The notes under the pieces: generated by a model
The model's input: only the letters and a program-made list of their open reading frames with translations
Database searches by the model: none
Told to the model about the DNA's origin: nothing
Source of the DNA: Nitzschia sp. pyKryTriq1
Lineage: Eukaryota; Bacillariophyta; Bacillariophyceae; Bacillariales; Bacillariaceae
Assembly (NCBI GenBank): GCA_956465555.1
Contig: OY101116.1
Span: 1,364,001-1,428,000, forward strand
Direction of reading: 5' to 3'
DNA: 64,000 nt
Shown here: positions 62,513-64,000 of the stretch, in pieces
Layout: every line of letters starts with the position of its first letter
Position numbering within the stretch: the stretch's first letter is position 1
Made by a program: the position numbers and the translations under genes

Positions 62513-63170
62513 TGCGATTTCCTTGCAAAGCCTCCAAGATGCATCCTTTGCTGGTCCCCCTTGTCGACCCCAAACATGTACCGGTGGTATTCCTTCAGCG
62601 GATGCGGTACTTTCAGTTGTTTACACACATTCTGCCCCTCGCGTCTTTGGGTGTCCTCCAATTGCGTGTTCAATAGAGTCGAGACGCAATTCACTACTCG
62701 GTTATCTCGCCATTGAACCAACAAGACTTCATTTACCTTGCTCCGGTCGGCTGTAGCCGGCATACCAACCAAATGAGCCAACCAATCGATACGGTATCGT
62801 TGTCCATTCTTCTTGTTTGGACATTCCTTGACAACTCCAACCAGGTGGCCCGAAATACCGTCGATCGGCCGGCTATCAGTGGAAAAAAGGAAAGAAGATC
62901 CTAAAAGTTTTCGTTGGGCAAACCGGGCACGGGACCTTTTACCAGTGGCCTTCTGCACCGGTTGCTGGTCGATTTCCATGCTCATACCCATTGCTCCAAC
63001 TTCGCCAACGACGATGGGCGAGGTATCGGCAGATACTTGAAGGATGTCGTCCGCTGGAGGCGGCTCGTCGGCCATGTCCGTGTCGGTGGGAGGAATTGTC
63101 GTGTTTTTGGTCACAATTGTTAAATTACCATTCGGAGGTGTTGTGTCCTCCTGAAACAAAGCACGGATGA
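62473..63170 (-). mobile_element. piggyBac-like transposase fragment (DDE_Tnp_1_7 type), truncated
   Basis: The frame reads from an exon boundary TTTGTTTCAG/GAGGAC at about 63151 down to a stop at 62473. The region KVNEVLLVQWRDNRVVNCVS leads to HPLKEYHRYMFGVDKGDQQR and the following HLGGFARKSHYIKW. This matches the piggyBac motif where Y-N/H-x3-M-G-V-D-x2-D-Q precedes an aromatic/basic stretch ending in KW. A preceding domain with GHLVGVVKECPNKKNGQRYR may be a chromo-like or linker part. Upstream catalytic regions with the first Asp residues are missing and the C-terminal end stops directly after the KW. It is a dead copy. Confidence 0.7.
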
Positions 63171-63249
63171 ACCAAAATTGATGCTTGCATGAATAATCAA
63201 CAAGAAAGTACATACAAAAATAATAATGAAGGCTTGAAGACAGGGTCAA

Positions 63250-63702
63250 TGATGAGTTAGTTTGTAAAAGAGGATGTACTGAAATAGTCCCAGAATAACT
63301 ACAGTACCATAAAGTATGAAGTTGTTGTCCGTTTATGTTCTACTCTTCCCGATTGAAAAACAACCACTAAAACTGTCGACGAAGCAACAAGCAACGTCTG
63401 AAGAAAATGCTACTGGCAAAGTAACATCTAACAGCATCGTTACATTCTTGTTGTGAGTGTATGCGGTGCCTTACATTGTGGCTTGGATGCCATTTTTCTT
63501 CGAAGATCGACGGGGTCTACAATACGTAATAACTTCGCCCCTTCTAAGATGGTACCAGTATGAGGATAAAAGTAGGAACAGCGATCCCTCGCTCAAGAGT
63601 GTCGAATGATCGAAAGCGATACTATGGTTCGTGGATGGCTATGGTGCTCGTCTTCGCGCTTTCGATGATTCAATTTCGGGATGCTGCTTTCGTCTCAAAG
63701 AA
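63250..63702. other. Intergenic region, no gene seen
   Basis: These 453 bases separate the transposase fragment and the right-edge gene. In the last about 70 bases a hydrophobic peptide frame (MAMVLVFALSMIQF) is open but ends at the TGA overlapping the next ATG. Confidence 0.4.
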
Positions 63703-64000
63703 ATGATGACCTCTACTACACCAGCACCACGGAACAAAGACAAAGACAATGGCGATGGTACTCCAAGCGTACTTGTACTCGAACCCTTTGCCACTAGAGG
63801 AGCACCAGTGGTGGACAGGAATACAACCAAAAAGAACCTCATATTTCACATCGGGCCTCCCAAAACTGGTAGCACCACCATTCAGTGTCTGATGCGAGAG
63901 CAAGAATTTACATTGTTGCGCCAGGACGGGTACAGTCTCATGGAAACAGAAGCGTGTCGACCAAAAGGACATGGGAAGCTCGAAGTTAGTCCTCTCGTCG
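63703..64000 (+). CDS. Partial sulfotransferase-like protein, runs off the right edge
   Basis: The first 99 codons from the ATG at 63703 are visible. Residues about 46-60 read LIFHIGPPKTGSTTIQCLM, the PAPS-binding (5-prime phosphosulfate) loop HIGxPKTGSTxxQ of sulfotransferases. Here Lys54 and the following Thr-Gly-Ser-Thr are in the place of the catalytic/binding residues. Only the N-terminus is present, so the acceptor cannot be guessed; diatom members modify carbohydrates or other molecules. The start is uncertain: the same frame is open upstream without a Met, and the two ATGs in a row (63703, 63706) have purines at -3. No signal peptide is visible in this frame. Confidence 0.7.
   Translation, partial: MMTSTTPAPRNKDKDNGDGTPSVLVLEPFATRGAPVVDRNTTKKNLIFHIGPPKTGSTTIQCLMREQEFTLLRQDGYSLMETEACRPKGHGKLEVSPLV

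Overview
The window is nuclear DNA of a photosynthetic stramenopile, almost certainly a diatom. Genes are intron-poor, with short GT-AG introns of 82-107 nt. Many predicted proteins begin with a secretory signal peptide followed by an aromatic residue at the cleavage site (NAFAP, QAFAP, SFGFIP, ASAW, NSFLS). That is the two-step targeting signal of plastids derived from a red alga. I see no bacterial operons, CRISPR arrays or recognisable tRNA/rRNA genes.

Layout. 0-12 kb: a plastid DUF1499 protein; a 750-aa unknown protein; a secreted Cys-rich membrane protein; a GST-like protein; a SET-domain protein; a VIT/CCC1-type metal transporter; a class I aminotransferase. 12.35-16.22 kb: a segment bounded by imperfect terminal inverted repeats. 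It carries two direct copies of a 51-bp-unit array, a 199-aa unknown ORF, and an ubiquitin E1 (UBA1) fragment lacking both ends. This is the most unusual part of the window and looks like a non-autonomous, gene-fragment-carrying transposon. 16.5-28 kb: lipoyl synthase; an ER DnaJ and a signal-peptide STI1-repeat protein arranged head to head; a histidine phosphatase; a TPT-like transporter; a Ty3/gypsy remnant; a two-zinc-finger protein; a plastid protein of unknown function. 28-37 kb: two paralogous plastid proteins with an internally duplicated motif. They flank a MORN protein and a thioredoxin-fold (SH3BGR/glutaredoxin-like) protein that share a related central coil. 37-54 kb: APS kinase; a HAD phosphatase; the PRC2 WD40 subunit EED; NECAP; plastid Cpn60; a kanadaptin-like FHA protein; arogenate/prephenate dehydrogenase; a GT14-like protein with an RG-rich N-terminus; ribosomal protein uS12 (RPS23); a plastid DUF3727 protein. 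54-64 kb: ORC4; XPD/ERCC2; a PNUTS-like TFIIS-N protein; a broken piggyBac-like transposase; the start of a sulfotransferase-like gene that runs off the right edge.

Most genes are ordinary housekeeping functions (protein folding, DNA replication and repair, chromatin, plastid metabolism) with no operon-like relation. Intergenic DNA is rich in GTAC palindromes and in perfect CTAG-containing hairpins close to gene ends. There are two recent tandem duplications, a 170-bp unit upstream of cpn60 and a 59-bp unit near 61.9 kb. All functional calls rest on reading the translations. No database search was possible. Exon joins were derived by matching splice sites, reading frame and family continuity.
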